The notes beneath the pieces are model-generated. The model made no database searches, was not told where the DNA came from, and worked only from the letters and a program-made list of their open reading frames with translations. From the NCBI RefSeq assembly GCF_026343125.1, contig NZ_JAPEMB010000001.1, positions 5,213,501 to 5,277,500 on the forward strand: a stretch of 64,000 bases of DNA. Reading direction: 5' to 3'. The stretch comes from Streptomyces sp. NBC_00094. GTDB lineage: Bacteria; Actinomycetota; Actinomycetes; Streptomycetales; Streptomycetaceae. The first letter of the stretch is position 1; the number at the start of each line of letters is the position of its first letter. Positions 1 through 8,353 of this stretch are shown one piece after another. Made by a program: the position numbers and the translations under genes.

Positions 1-15
1 GGCAACGGAGGCCGT

Positions 16-1359
16 GTGGCCGGTTCCGGAGGGCAGGACGCCGCCCCTCACCAGGGCGTGATCGCCCCGGCTCCCGAGCGGCTCGCCGGCCCCGTCGCGT
101 CCCTCCCGTACGACCCGACCGCCGCCGCGGCCGAGGAGGCCCCGGACGGGCACGGCCGTTCCGTCCCCGCACCCCCCTCGTACGCCCCGGCCGTGGCCGC
201 CCGCCCCGATCCCGTCGCCGCGATCCCCTGGGGCATGCGCGTCGCGGCGGAGGCGAGTTGGCGGCTCCTCGTCTTCGCCGGCACGGTCTGGGTGCTGATG
301 AAGGTGATCAGCTCCGTCCAGCTGGTCGTCCTCGCCTTCGTCGCCGCGCTCCTCGTCACCGCCCTGCTCCAGCCCACCGTCGCCCGGCTCCGGGTGATGG
401 GCCTGCCGCGCGGGCTCGCCACCGCCGTCACCGCCGTCTCCGGCTTCGTCGTGATGGGCCTGGTCGGCTGGTTCGTGGTCTGGCAGGTCATGGACAACAT
501 CGACAACCTGTCCGACCAGGTCAGGGACGGCATCGAGGAGCTCAAGCGGGGCCTCCTCAACAGCCCCTTCCACGTGACCGAGCAGCAGATCAACGGGATC
601 GCGAAGAACCTCAGCGACTCCATCGGCGCCAACGCCGAGCAGATCACCTCCGTCGGCCTCCAGGGCGTGACCGTCGTCGTCGAGGCGATGACCGGCATCC
701 TGCTCTCCATGTTCTCGACGCTCTTCCTGCTCTACGACGGGAAGAAGGTCTGGGAGTGGACGCTCAAGCTGGTCCCCGCCCAGGCCCGGCCGGGCGTCGC
801 CGGCGCCGGCCCGCGCGCCTGGCGCACCCTCACCGCCTATGTGCGCGGCACGGTGCTCGTCGCCCTGATCGACGCGGTCTTCATCGGCCTGGGCCTCTAC
901 TTCCTCGACGTGCCGATGGCCGTCCCGCTCGCCGTCTTCATCTTCCTGTTCGCCTTCATCCCGCTGGTCGGCGCCGTCATCTCCGGCGCCCTGGCGGTCG
1001 TCGTCGCGCTCGTCACCAACGGCCTGTTCACCGCGCTCATGGTGCTCGTCGTCGTGCTGGCCGTGCAGCAGATCGAGGGCCATGTGCTGCAGCCGTTCAT
1101 CCTCGGCCGGGCGGTACGCGTCCACCCGCTGGCCGTCGTCCTCGCGGTCGCGGCCGGCGGTCTGACCGCGGGCATCGGCGGCGCCGTGGTCGCCGTCCCG
1201 CTGGTGGCCGTGTCCAACACGGTGGTCGGCTACCTCCGCGCGTACAGCACCGAACAGGCCTTGCGCAGCACACCGGAACCGCGCGGCGCGACCGCGTTCG
1301 AAGTGGCCCCGACCCCGGCACCGGGCTCGGCGGCCGTCAAGGGGGAGATCAGCTCGTGA
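16..1359 (+). CDS. AI-2E family transporter (DUF20/PerM-like membrane protein)
   Basis: This 447-residue membrane protein has a Pro/Ala-rich cytoplasmic N-terminus of about 70 residues. Several hydrophobic helices follow (about residues 80-160), then an amphipathic segment with 'DNIDNLSDQVRDG', then a second block of helices (about 225-400). This arrangement is typical of the AI-2E exporter family, whose members are permease-like proteins of largely unknown substrate. The family name comes from E. coli TqsA, and there is no reason to assume autoinducer-2 transport here. The GTG at 16 is the first start visible, but the gene begins so close to the window edge that a start further upstream cannot be excluded. 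Its stop overlaps the GTG of the next gene (GTGA), so the two are probably translationally coupled. Confidence 0.85.
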   Translation: MAGSGGQDAAPHQGVIAPAPERLAGPVASLPYDPTAAAAEEAPDGHGRSVPAPPSYAPAVAARPDPVAAIPWGMRVAAEASWRLLVFAGTVWVLMKVISSVQLVVLAFVAALLVTALLQPTVARLRVMGLPRGLATAVTAVSGFVVMGLVGWFVVWQVMDNIDNLSDQVRDGIEELKRGLLNSPFHVTEQQINGIAKNLSDSIGANAEQITSVGLQGVTVVVEAMTGILLSMFSTLFLLYDGKKVWEWTLKLVPAQARPGVAGAGPRAWRTLTAYVRGTVLVALIDAVFIGLGLYFLDVPMAVPLAVFIFLFAFIPLVGAVISGALAVVVALVTNGLFTALMVLVVVLAVQQIEGHVLQPFILGRAVRVHPLAVVLAVAAGGLTAGIGGAVVAVPLVAVSNTVVGYLRAYSTEQALRSTPEPRGATAFEVAPTPAPGSAAVKGEISS

Positions 1360-2141
1360 TTTCAGAGCCGGAACTGGACGGCGGGGACGTCTTCGTCACC
1401 TCCGAGGTCCTCACCGAGACCCCGCCGCCCCGCCCGCCCCGCGCCCGCCGCCCCTGGCTGTGGGCGCTCGGCGGCGCGGTGGTGGCGTCGGCGGTGTGGG
1501 GCGGGGGGCTCTACGCGTACGAGAAGCGCCAGGACCGGGGTCCGGACATGCTCGGGTACAAGAGCGTGGAGAACGTCTGCGAGGCGGCGGAGCTGAAGGC
1601 ACTCGTCGGGGTCCTCGGGAAGCGTTCGTCGGACAGCGGATCGGACAACGGATCCGACAGTGGAGCGGACAGCGGATCCGACAGCGGATCCGACAGCGGA
1701 TCCGACAGCGGATCCGACAGCGGATCCGACAGTGGAGCGGACGGCGGAGAGGACGGAGCCAAGGATCCGGCTCTGGACATCGAGAGCTGCTCGCTGACCT
1801 TCGGGGCGCCGGCGACCGGCTACAGCGGGGAGGTCACGTACACCCGGCATCTGGTGACCGATCCCGGGCCCGAGTTCGGCGCGCGGGCGCGGCGCTACGG
1901 CGACGTGGAGCCGTACGAGGGGCTGGGGGAGAAGGCGTACGTCCAGGTCTACGACGACCAGGCGGCGGAGCTGATGGTGCTCGACGGTCAGGTGGAGATC
2001 TCGATCAGCATCAGCTGGATGGCCGGTTGGAACGAGGATGCCGGCGAGCCGATCCGGGAGACCAAGCCGATCGACCTCTCCGGGATCGAGGTCCCGATGA
2101 CGCAGGACATGCTCGCCCTCATGGCCGCGCTGAAGAAGTAG
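1356..2141 (+). CDS. membrane-anchored protein with Ser-Asp-Gly repeat stalk
   Basis: The protein has 261 residues and starts at the GTG that overlaps the upstream stop (GTGA). Residues 1-35 are Pro-rich and cytoplasmic, and one hydrophobic segment ('LWALGGAVVASAVWGGG') anchors the protein. An extracellular domain follows with two cysteines (in 'ENVCEAAEL' and 'ESCSLTFG') that could form a disulfide. Between them, at about residues 90-133, lies a low-complexity stalk of repeated S-D-S-G encoded by a tandem 12-bp unit (about 1627-1745). The folded part resembles actinobacterial DUF3558-like lipoprotein or sensor domains, but I cannot name a family. Coupling to the AI-2E gene suggests a joint membrane role. 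Repeat number may vary between strains. Confidence 0.8.
   Translation: MISEPELDGGDVFVTSEVLTETPPPRPPRARRPWLWALGGAVVASAVWGGGLYAYEKRQDRGPDMLGYKSVENVCEAAELKALVGVLGKRSSDSGSDNGSDSGADSGSDSGSDSGSDSGSDSGSDSGADGGEDGAKDPALDIESCSLTFGAPATGYSGEVTYTRHLVTDPGPEFGARARRYGDVEPYEGLGEKAYVQVYDDQAAELMVLDGQVEISISISWMAGWNEDAGEPIRETKPIDLSGIEVPMTQDMLALMAALKK
1627..1745 (+). repeat. in-frame 12-bp minisatellite encoding Ser-Asp-Ser-Gly
   Basis: Roughly ten copies of a unit close to 'gacagcggatcc' lie head to tail inside the preceding gene and encode (SDSG)n with occasional Ala or Asn. Several units are identical and contain a BamHI-type GGATCC, which points to recent expansion. Confidence 0.9.
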
Positions 2142-2157
2142 CCGGACCGGCATGACG

Positions 2158-2192
2158 GAAGGGCCCCGGGGCACGAAGCCCCGGGGCCCTTC
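2158..2192. terminator. bidirectional intrinsic terminator between convergent genes
   Basis: A perfect 15-bp stem (2158-2172 with 2178-2192, loop ACGAA) lies between the stop of the repeat protein and the stop of ahpD. It begins with GAAGGG and ends with CCCTTC, the usual look of a Streptomyces terminator that serves both strands. Confidence 0.85.
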
Positions 2193-2210
2193 TCGTACGA
2201 CGGACACGCC

Positions 2211-2744
2211 CTACTCGGCGAGTACGGCCTCCGCGTCCAGCGTGACGCCGACCGCCTGGATCACCGCGGCGATCTTCACGGCCTCCTGGATCGTCTCGCG
2301 GTCGACACCGGCCTCGCGCAGGACCTGCTCGTGCGAGTCCAGGCACTGGCCGCAGCCGTTGATCGCGGAGACGGCCAGCGACCAGAGCTCGAAGTCGACC
2401 TTCTCGACGCCCGGCTTGCCGATGACGTTCATCCGCAGACCGGCGCGCATCGTCCCGTACTCGGGGTCCGACAGCAGGTGCCGGGTCCGGTAGAAGACGT
2501 TGTTCATCGCCATGATCGCGGCGGCGGACTTGGCCGCCTGGTACGCCTCGGGCTTCAGGTTGGCCTGGGCCTCGGGCTCCAGCTCCTTGAGGACCTTCGG
2601 CGAGCGCGAGGCGATCGCGCAGGCGAGGACGGTGCCCCAGAGCTGCTGCTGCGGGAGCTCGCTGTTGCCGATGACCGAACCGAGGTTCAGCTTCAGGTCC
2701 TTGGCGAAGTCCGGTATGGCGGCCTTGAGTTCGTCGAGAGCCAT
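2211..2744 (-). CDS. ahpD: alkyl hydroperoxide reductase AhpD (carboxymuconolactone-decarboxylase fold)
   Basis: AhpD is a 177-residue cytoplasmic thiol protein that re-reduces AhpC during peroxide detoxification. The catalytic pair is visible as Cys-Gly-Gln-Cys within 'AINGCGQCLDSHEQVL', with the partner His just downstream. Length and N-terminus ('MALDELKAAIPDFAKDLKLN') match actinobacterial AhpD. It lies 6 bp downstream of ahpC on the same strand. The pair diverges from oxyR, the classical Streptomyces ahpCD-oxyR arrangement in which OxyR activates ahpCD under H2O2. The terminator at 2158-2192 closes the operon. Confidence 0.97.
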   Translation of the reverse strand: MALDELKAAIPDFAKDLKLNLGSVIGNSELPQQQLWGTVLACAIASRSPKVLKELEPEAQANLKPEAYQAAKSAAAIMAMNNVFYRTRHLLSDPEYGTMRAGLRMNVIGKPGVEKVDFELWSLAVSAINGCGQCLDSHEQVLREAGVDRETIQEAVKIAAVIQAVGVTLDAEAVLAE

Positions 2745-2750
2745 CTCAGA

Positions 2751-3305
2751 TCACTCGCCCGAGAGCAGCGAGGCCGCGTCGAGGGTGTTCTCGCCCTTGT
2801 TCCAGTTGCACGGGCACAGCTCGTCGGTCTGCAGGGCGTCGAGCACCCGCAGGACCTCCTTGGGGTTACGGCCGACGGAGCCGGCGGTCACCATGGTGAA
2901 CTGGATCTCGTTGTTCGGGTCCACGATGAAGACGGCGCGCTGCGCGAAGCCGTCCTCGCCCCGGACGCCGCAGTCGCTCATGAGCTCGTGCTTCGAGTCG
3001 GCGAGCATCGGGAAGGGCAGGTCACGCAGGTCGGCGTGGTCCTTGCGCCAGGCGTGGTGCACGAACTCGGAGTCGCCGGAGACGCCGAGGATCTGGGCGT
3101 CGCGGTCCGCGAACTCGTCGTTCAGCTTGCCGAACGCGGCGATCTCGGTCGGGCAGACGAAGGTGAAGTCCTTCGGCCAGAAGAACACCACGCGCCACTT
3201 GCCCTCGTAGGCCTTGTGGTCGATCTGCTCGAACTCCTTGCCGCTCTCCAGCGACACGCAGGCGGTCAGGTCGTAGGTGGGGAACTTGTCACCGACAGTG
3301 AGCAC
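2751..3305 (-). CDS. ahpC: alkyl hydroperoxide reductase AhpC (typical 2-Cys peroxiredoxin)
   Basis: AhpC reduces H2O2, organic peroxides and peroxynitrite. This copy has 184 residues starting at the GTG at 3305 ('MLTVGDKFPTYDL', decoded as Met). A GGAGAG element lies a few bases upstream. Starting further upstream would add residues absent from the family. The peroxidatic Cys sits in 'FTFVCPTEI' and the resolving Cys region is 'ELCPCNW'. It heads the ahpC-ahpD operon, whose promoter lies in the 134-bp gap shared with oxyR. Confidence 0.97.
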   Translation of the reverse strand: MLTVGDKFPTYDLTACVSLESGKEFEQIDHKAYEGKWRVVFFWPKDFTFVCPTEIAAFGKLNDEFADRDAQILGVSGDSEFVHHAWRKDHADLRDLPFPMLADSKHELMSDCGVRGEDGFAQRAVFIVDPNNEIQFTMVTAGSVGRNPKEVLRVLDALQTDELCPCNWNKGENTLDAASLLSGE

Positions 3306-3439
3306 GCGCTCTCCTAGCGAAACGGGAAGGATCCCTTTTGAGGTCTTCCGTGGGGGTTGGACGTGTTCACAGCATGGCACGGAGTGCATTGATCAGTGAA
3401 ATAGCTAGAGTGGGTCGCGTTGATCGAAGGTGGTTATCA
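3306..3439. promoter_or_regulatory. divergent ahpC/oxyR promoter region, likely OxyR-controlled
   Basis: This gap separates the ahpC and oxyR starts. It is noticeably more AT-rich than its surroundings and carries two copies of TTGATC (3389-3394 and 3420-3425) flanking an ATAGCTAGAG core. In Streptomyces the corresponding region binds OxyR, which activates ahpCD and its own gene. The position is strong evidence. The exact binding bases are my inference. Confidence 0.55.
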
Positions 3440-4414
3440 GTGGCGTCCCCGTACAGCCCCCCGTACAGCCCGCACCGAGGCAAGCAGCCGAGCCTTTCGC
3501 AGCTCAGAGCGTTCGCTGCGGTCGCCGAGCATCTGCACTTCCGCGATGCGGCGGCGGCCATCGGCATGAGCCAGCCCGCGCTCTCGGGCGCGGTTTCGGC
3601 TCTCGAAGAGGCACTCGGTGTCCAGCTCCTCGAGCGTACGACGAGAAAGGTGCTGCTCTCGCCCGCCGGGGAGCGGCTCGCGGTGCGCGCCCGGGCCGTC
3701 CTCGACGCGGTCGCGGAGCTGATGGAGGAGGCGGAGGCGGCGCAGGCGCCGTTCACCGGGGTGCTGCGGCTCGGCGTGATCCCGACCGTCGCCCCGTATC
3801 TGCTGCCCACGGTCCTGCGCCTGGTCCACCGCCGCTACCCGGACCTCGACCTCCAGGTCCACGAGGAGCAGACCTCCTCCCTCCTGGAGGGGCTCGCGGC
3901 CGGACGGCTCGACCTGCTGCTGCTGGCCGTGCCGCTCGGGGTGCCGGGCGTCACCGAACTGCCCCTCTTCGACGAGGACTTCGTCCTGGTCACCCCGCAG
4001 GGGCATCCGCTGGCCGGGCGCGACGACATCCCGCGCGAGGCCCTCAAGGAGCTCAGGCTGCTGCTCCTGGACGAGGGGCACTGCCTGCGCGACCAGGCCC
4101 TCGACATCTGCCGCGAGGCCGGCCGCACCGACGGCGCCGAGGTCACCACCACCGCCGCCGGGCTCTCCACGCTGGTCCAGCTCGTGGCCGGCGGCCTCGG
4201 CGTGACCCTGCTGCCGCGCACCGCCGTGACGGTCGAGACCGCCCGGAACAGCGCCCTGTGGACAGGGCTGTTCGTCGAACCGGCGCCCTCGCGGCGGATC
4301 GCCCTCGCGATGCGGACGGGCGCGGCCCGGCACGCCGAGTTCGAGGAGCTGGCGGAGGCGCTGCGGGGTGCGATGAAGGGGCTGCCGGTACGGGTGCTCG
4401 GCACCGGTTCCTGA
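3440..4414 (+). CDS. oxyR: LysR-family hydrogen-peroxide sensor OxyR
   Basis: OxyR has 324 residues from the GTG at 3440, preceded by GAAGGTGG. The open frame runs further upstream but without family similarity. The N-terminal winged HTH is clear ('LSQLRAFAAVAEHLHFRDAA', then 'MSQPALSGAVSALE'). The C-terminal LysR substrate-binding domain carries the two redox cysteines expected in OxyR ('EGHCLRDQALDICREAG'), whose disulfide switches the activator on. It is divergent from ahpC-ahpD, its expected target operon. Confidence 0.95.
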   Translation: MASPYSPPYSPHRGKQPSLSQLRAFAAVAEHLHFRDAAAAIGMSQPALSGAVSALEEALGVQLLERTTRKVLLSPAGERLAVRARAVLDAVAELMEEAEAAQAPFTGVLRLGVIPTVAPYLLPTVLRLVHRRYPDLDLQVHEEQTSSLLEGLAAGRLDLLLLAVPLGVPGVTELPLFDEDFVLVTPQGHPLAGRDDIPREALKELRLLLLDEGHCLRDQALDICREAGRTDGAEVTTTAAGLSTLVQLVAGGLGVTLLPRTAVTVETARNSALWTGLFVEPAPSRRIALAMRTGAARHAEFEELAEALRGAMKGLPVRVLGTGS

Positions 4415-4501
4415 CGCGGGTACGGAGGAGGGGGCGCCGCTCCTGAAACCCCCCGGCGTCAGGAACCGCGCCCACCCCCCCTCGTACATCCGCTCGGCGG
4501 G

Positions 4502-6874
4502 TTACTCCGTGCGCAGCCCGTCCGCGCGCATCAGCCTCCACAGGACCGGCATGCTCAGCAGCGACACGGCCGCGATCAGCGCGGCTCCGATCCCGACGAC
4601 GGGCAGGAAGACCCACCAGTCCTGGACGCGCTGCCCGCCCATCCTCAGCAGGACGACCCCGAGGCCGAGCCCGCCCGCCACGGAGAGGGCGAGACCGACG
4701 GCGATCGGCACCGCCGTCTGCCACAGCACCGACCAGCTCAGGGTGGAGCGCCGGGTGCCGAAGGCGACCAGCGAGGAGAGCAGCCGCTTGCGGTCCCTGA
4801 GCTGCTCCAGGGTCGTGACCAGGAGCGAGGCCGCCACCAGCAGCATCGTCAGGGTCGAGCCGACCAGGATGCCGGTGCGGACGCTGCTGAACGCCGCGTC
4901 CCGCTGGGTGTCCTTCAGGTCGCGGACCCAGGACGTCGGATCGATGGCCGCCGCCGTGTTCCGTACGTGGTCGGCGGCGTCCGGCACCGCAGGGTCGAGC
5001 CGGACCATGGCCTGCGCGTCGGGATCGTCGAGCCGGGCGGCGTCGATCGCCGACGGGGTGGCGAGGATGCCGTACTGGTACATGCCCGTCGGGTCGGGGC
5101 GGGAGTCCACGACGCGGGCGGTGGTGGGAACGCGCCACTGCGGCAGCGGGGCGCCCTTGGGGGGCTGCGGCGCGCTCGGGTGCGGAGACGGGTCGCGCAG
5201 GGCGACCGTGGCGCCGGGTCGTGCCGTCCTGGTGACGAAGGAGTCGTCCGGGTTGCCCTGCGCGCCGTGCGCGAGGAAGACGAACACGTCGCCGTCCGCG
5301 CAGGAGGGCAGTGTGGCGAACTCCTTGAGGGAGGCGCAGTCGCCGACCCTGATCGAGGCCGTCGGGGAGAACTCCTCGCCTCCCTTCAGGGGCCCGGGCC
5401 GCCACACCTGCGATTCGACGGTGCCGATCACGCCGGTGACGCCCTCGGTCCGCTCGACACGGGCGATCATCCCGCGGGCTTCGTCGGCGGTCCTGGCATG
5501 GGCGCCGATCGCGATCTGGGCGCGGGACGTGTCCTCGCCCGTGAGCTCCGTGAAGTCGTTCTCCATGGCCTGGAAGAGCATCTGGAGCGCGATCGCCCCG
5601 GTCGCCGCGACGACGATGCCGCTGACCGCGCGGGCGGCCGTGCCGCTGCTCAGCTGGAGCCTGCGGACGGCGAGCTGCCAGGCCACCGGACCGGCGTGCA
5701 GCCGCTTCACACCGGCCTCGACGAGCCACGGCAGGAGAGTGGTGAGGCCGATCAGGGCGAGGGTGGTGCCGGTCGCGACTCCCAGGGTGTCGATGCTGGT
5801 CTCGGCCACCCGGACCTCGCCCATGAGCGGGACGAGGAGGGCCGAGCCGGCGGCGAGGAGCAGGAGACGCCACCACAGCCGGCGGCGCCGCGGCACGGAG
5901 GTCCGGACGACGCCGAGCGGTTCGATCGCGACCCCGCGCAGCGCGAAGAGGGTGACGACGACCGAGGAGACGGGGACGGCGACGAGGACGAGCACGGCGA
6001 GCGCGGACATCGGCACGACGTCGGACGGATAGGCGTTGACGTCCCAGATGGTGAAGGAGCCGGCGAACTGCCGTGCCGCGGCGAAGAGTCCGACGCCCAT
6101 CAGGAGGCCGAGGAGTGCGCCCGCGAGGGACTCGCCGGCCGCGATCCGCCGGGTCATGGCGGTGTCGGCGCCGACGAGCCGGAGCGCGGCGAGCCGCCGG
6201 TCACGCTGTTCGCCGCCGAAGCGGACGGCGGTCGCGATGAAGACGAGCACGGGCAGGAGCAGGACGACGCAGGCGACGACGACGAGGAGGATGAGGAACG
6301 CGTTCATCGGTTCCTCGGGCACGGACCAGCCGTAGCGCGTCCCGCGCCCGTCGAGGTTCTCGGTGGTGAGGAAGTCGACGTGGGCGACGTACCGCAGCTC
6401 GGCCGGGCCGATGAGTCCGGCCTGCCCGATCGTCCCGGCCACCTTGTAGGGGAGCCGTTCCTTGAGCAGGGCTCCGTCGGGGGAGTCGAGCAGCTCGCGG
6501 AGCGCGGGGGAGACCAGCATCTCGCCGAGCGCGGGGAACGCGTCCGCGCCCGGGGGGACCGGGGGCGCGTCGCCTTCGGGGCGCAGCAGCGTGCCGCTGA
6601 CGACGTCGTCCCGGTAGACGGTGGTCCGGCCGAGGTGGAGGAAGGAGTCGGGCCGGGGCGCGTCGATCTGCTCGCTGCCGTCGACGGCGCGGACCGACTC
6701 CCGTACCTCCCGCTGGAAGAGCATGTTCGGCAGGGACGAGGCGACCAGGAGCAGCGCCACCCCGAAGCCGACGCCCGTCGCGGTCAGGAGCGTGCGGAAC
6801 AGTCCGGCGCGGCCGCCGGCGACCGCGAACCGGGCGCCGAGCGCCAGGTCGCGGGTCCAGCCGGCGAGGCTCAT
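4502..6874 (-). CDS. ABC transporter permease, FtsX-like (MacB/BceB type)
   Basis: This 790-residue permease starts at the ATG at 6874, where ATGA overlaps the stop of the ATPase gene. The much longer open frame upstream is only a shadow of that gene. It has an N-terminal membrane helix ('FRTLLTATGVGFGVALLL'), an extracytoplasmic domain, a three-helix FtsX block (about residues 190-320), a central pair of helices, a second large extracellular domain and a final FtsX block ('LVGSTLTMLLVAASLLV' onwards). Such exporters move peptides, antibiotics or lipids, or work as mechanotransmission systems. Substrate is unknown. It is coupled with the ATPase and PadR genes in one operon. Confidence 0.9.
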   Translation of the reverse strand: MSLAGWTRDLALGARFAVAGGRAGLFRTLLTATGVGFGVALLLVASSLPNMLFQREVRESVRAVDGSEQIDAPRPDSFLHLGRTTVYRDDVVSGTLLRPEGDAPPVPPGADAFPALGEMLVSPALRELLDSPDGALLKERLPYKVAGTIGQAGLIGPAELRYVAHVDFLTTENLDGRGTRYGWSVPEEPMNAFLILLVVVACVVLLLPVLVFIATAVRFGGEQRDRRLAALRLVGADTAMTRRIAAGESLAGALLGLLMGVGLFAAARQFAGSFTIWDVNAYPSDVVPMSALAVLVLVAVPVSSVVVTLFALRGVAIEPLGVVRTSVPRRRRLWWRLLLLAAGSALLVPLMGEVRVAETSIDTLGVATGTTLALIGLTTLLPWLVEAGVKRLHAGPVAWQLAVRRLQLSSGTAARAVSGIVVAATGAIALQMLFQAMENDFTELTGEDTSRAQIAIGAHARTADEARGMIARVERTEGVTGVIGTVESQVWRPGPLKGGEEFSPTASIRVGDCASLKEFATLPSCADGDVFVFLAHGAQGNPDDSFVTRTARPGATVALRDPSPHPSAPQPPKGAPLPQWRVPTTARVVDSRPDPTGMYQYGILATPSAIDAARLDDPDAQAMVRLDPAVPDAADHVRNTAAAIDPTSWVRDLKDTQRDAAFSSVRTGILVGSTLTMLLVAASLLVTTLEQLRDRKRLLSSLVAFGTRRSTLSWSVLWQTAVPIAVGLALSVAGGLGLGVVLLRMGGQRVQDWWVFLPVVGIGAALIAAVSLLSMPVLWRLMRADGLRTE

Positions 6875-7554
6875 GCCGCCCACTCCGCGTCCCGTACCGA
6901 GCCGTCCCGTACGACGATCTCCCGGTCGGAGTAGGCGGCGACGCGGGCCTCGTGGGTGACGAGGACGACGGCGGCGCCGGTGTCCCGGGAGGCGTCGGTG
7001 AGCAGGCTCATGACCCGCTCGCCGTTGAGGGAGTCGAGGGCGCCGGTCGGCTCGTCGGCGAAGATCACCCGGGGCGCGGTGACGAGCGCGCGGGCGACGG
7101 CGACGCGCTGGCCCTGACCGCCGGATATCTCGCCGGGGCGCTGGCCCGCGACGGTGTCGACCTCCAGACGGGCCAGCCACTCCGCGGCCCTGGCCTCGGC
7201 GGACTTCCGCCGCTCGCCGTTGAGGCGGAGCGGGAGGGCGACGTTCTCGACGCAGGTCAGCTCGGGGACGAGCTGGCCGAACTGGAAGACGAAGCCGAAG
7301 TCGGTACGGCGCAGGGCGCTGCGCGCGCCGTCGGAGAGCGCGGTGAGCTCGCGTCCGTCGTAGGTGATCGTGCCCGCGTCGGGGCGCACGATTCCGGCCA
7401 GGCAGTGCAGCAGTGTGGACTTGCCGGAGCCGGAGGGGCCCATGACGGCGACGACCTCGCCGGCCCGGAGGGAGAAGTCGGCGCCCGCGAGCGCCGGGGT
7501 CGGCCCGTAGGCCTTGCCGAGGCCGGTGGCCCGGAGGAGCGGGGCGGGGTTCAT
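6871..7554 (-). CDS. ABC transporter ATP-binding protein (MacB/LolD type)
   Basis: The 227-residue ATPase has Walker A 'GPSGSGKST', the ABC signature 'ISGGQGQRVAVARALV' and Walker B 'VIFADEPTGALDS', followed by the H-loop in 'VLVTHEARVAAYSD'. The 'DEPTGALDS' form is typical of ATPases paired with FtsX-type permeases. The start at 7554 overlaps the PadR stop (ATGA), and its own stop overlaps the permease start, so the three proteins are made from one coupled mRNA. Confidence 0.95.
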   Translation of the reverse strand: MNPAPLLRATGLGKAYGPTPALAGADFSLRAGEVVAVMGPSGSGKSTLLHCLAGIVRPDAGTITYDGRELTALSDGARSALRRTDFGFVFQFGQLVPELTCVENVALPLRLNGERRKSAEARAAEWLARLEVDTVAGQRPGEISGGQGQRVAVARALVTAPRVIFADEPTGALDSLNGERVMSLLTDASRDTGAAVVLVTHEARVAAYSDREIVVRDGSVRDAEWAA

Positions 7555-8075
7555 CGGCGGACCTCCGCGGCGAGGCCGTCGAGGCGGGCGGCGGTCAGTT
7601 CCAGCCAGCGCAGGTCCGCCTCCAGGTGGAAGAGGGCGTGGTCGCAGATGAGCTGGTCGGCGAGGTCGCCGTCCTTCTTGCGCCGGGTCAGCTCGCGCAT
7701 CAGCCGCAGGTGTTCGGCGCGCTGGGTGTCCAGGAGCTCGTCGGCGCCGCGGCCGGTCAGCAGGGCCAGGACGACCTTGGTGTAGAGCGTGGACTGGAGG
7801 TACGGCTCCGGCTTCTCGGGGGTGGCGAGCCACTGGGCGACATCGGTGATGCCGGCCTCGGTGATCGCGTACCGCTTCCGCTCGGGTCCGCCGCCGGCCT
7901 CGATGCCGTCGACGACGACCAGGCCGTTCTTCAGGAGCCTGGACATGGTCGAGTAGACCTGCCCGTAGTGCAGGGGCCGGTCGTGGCCGAACCGTTCGTC
8001 GAACGCGCGCTTGAGGTCGTAGCCGTGGCGCGGTCCGGATTCCAGGAGCCCCAGAAGGGTGTGACCGATGGACAT
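7551..8075 (-). CDS. PadR-family transcriptional regulator
   Basis: This 174-residue PadR-type repressor starts at the ATG at 8075 ('MSIGHTLLGLLESGPRHGYD'). The winged helix occupies residues 1-85 ('LHYGQVYSTMSRLLKNGLV', 'RKRYAITEAG') and the C-terminal coiled-coil dimerisation region runs to the end ('LMRELTRRKKDGDLAD'). It is the first gene of an operon with a FtsX-type ABC exporter. This is a common arrangement in which PadR represses the exporter until the exported compound appears. A palindrome just upstream fits autoregulation. Confidence 0.93.
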   Translation of the reverse strand: MSIGHTLLGLLESGPRHGYDLKRAFDERFGHDRPLHYGQVYSTMSRLLKNGLVVVDGIEAGGGPERKRYAITEAGITDVAQWLATPEKPEPYLQSTLYTKVVLALLTGRGADELLDTQRAEHLRLMRELTRRKKDGDLADQLICDHALFHLEADLRWLELTAARLDGLAAEVRR

Positions 8076-8086
8076 GCGCGTCACTG

Positions 8087-8099
8087 TACACGGGGTGTA
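8087..8099. promoter_or_regulatory. putative PadR operator overlapping the exporter-operon promoter
   Basis: The perfect inverted repeat TACAC-GGG-GTGTA lies 12-24 bp upstream of the padR start. Reading toward the gene it overlaps TACAGT, a plausible -10 hexamer, so the mRNA would have a very short leader. A dyad at that place is where a PadR autorepressor would bind. Inference from position and symmetry only. Confidence 0.5.
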
Positions 8100-8353
8100 T
8101 ACCCGGGGTGAATAGTGACCCGACCGGGGACGGGACCCCCGCCCCTGTCTCGCCAACCGGCCCCGGCAGCGCAACCATCGGGCCCGTTCGAGCGTCGGTT
8201 CCTCTGGGGGTGGGTGCTGATTCTCACGTCCTGAAAAGGCGTGATCGGTTGCCGTTTGTCTGCATCGTCGGTGTTAGCTTGCTGAGCTGATCCGGCGTGG
8301 ACGGAGACAGCGCCGAGGCGCCGAGACACACGACGAGTGGAGCGACAGGACCC

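Noticed and set aside
258..1355. Long Arg/Pro/Gly-rich open frame overlapping the AI-2E gene (in frame with the repeat protein)
   Set aside because: It is the shadow of the AI-2E gene in a high-GC genome. The real gene begins at the GTG at 1356, where the amino-acid style changes and the stop/start overlap occurs.
8297..8353. GTG at 8297 as the PBP start
   Set aside because: It lacks a ribosome binding site. The ATG at 8354 has CAGGA just upstream and gives the usual short basic tail before the membrane anchor.
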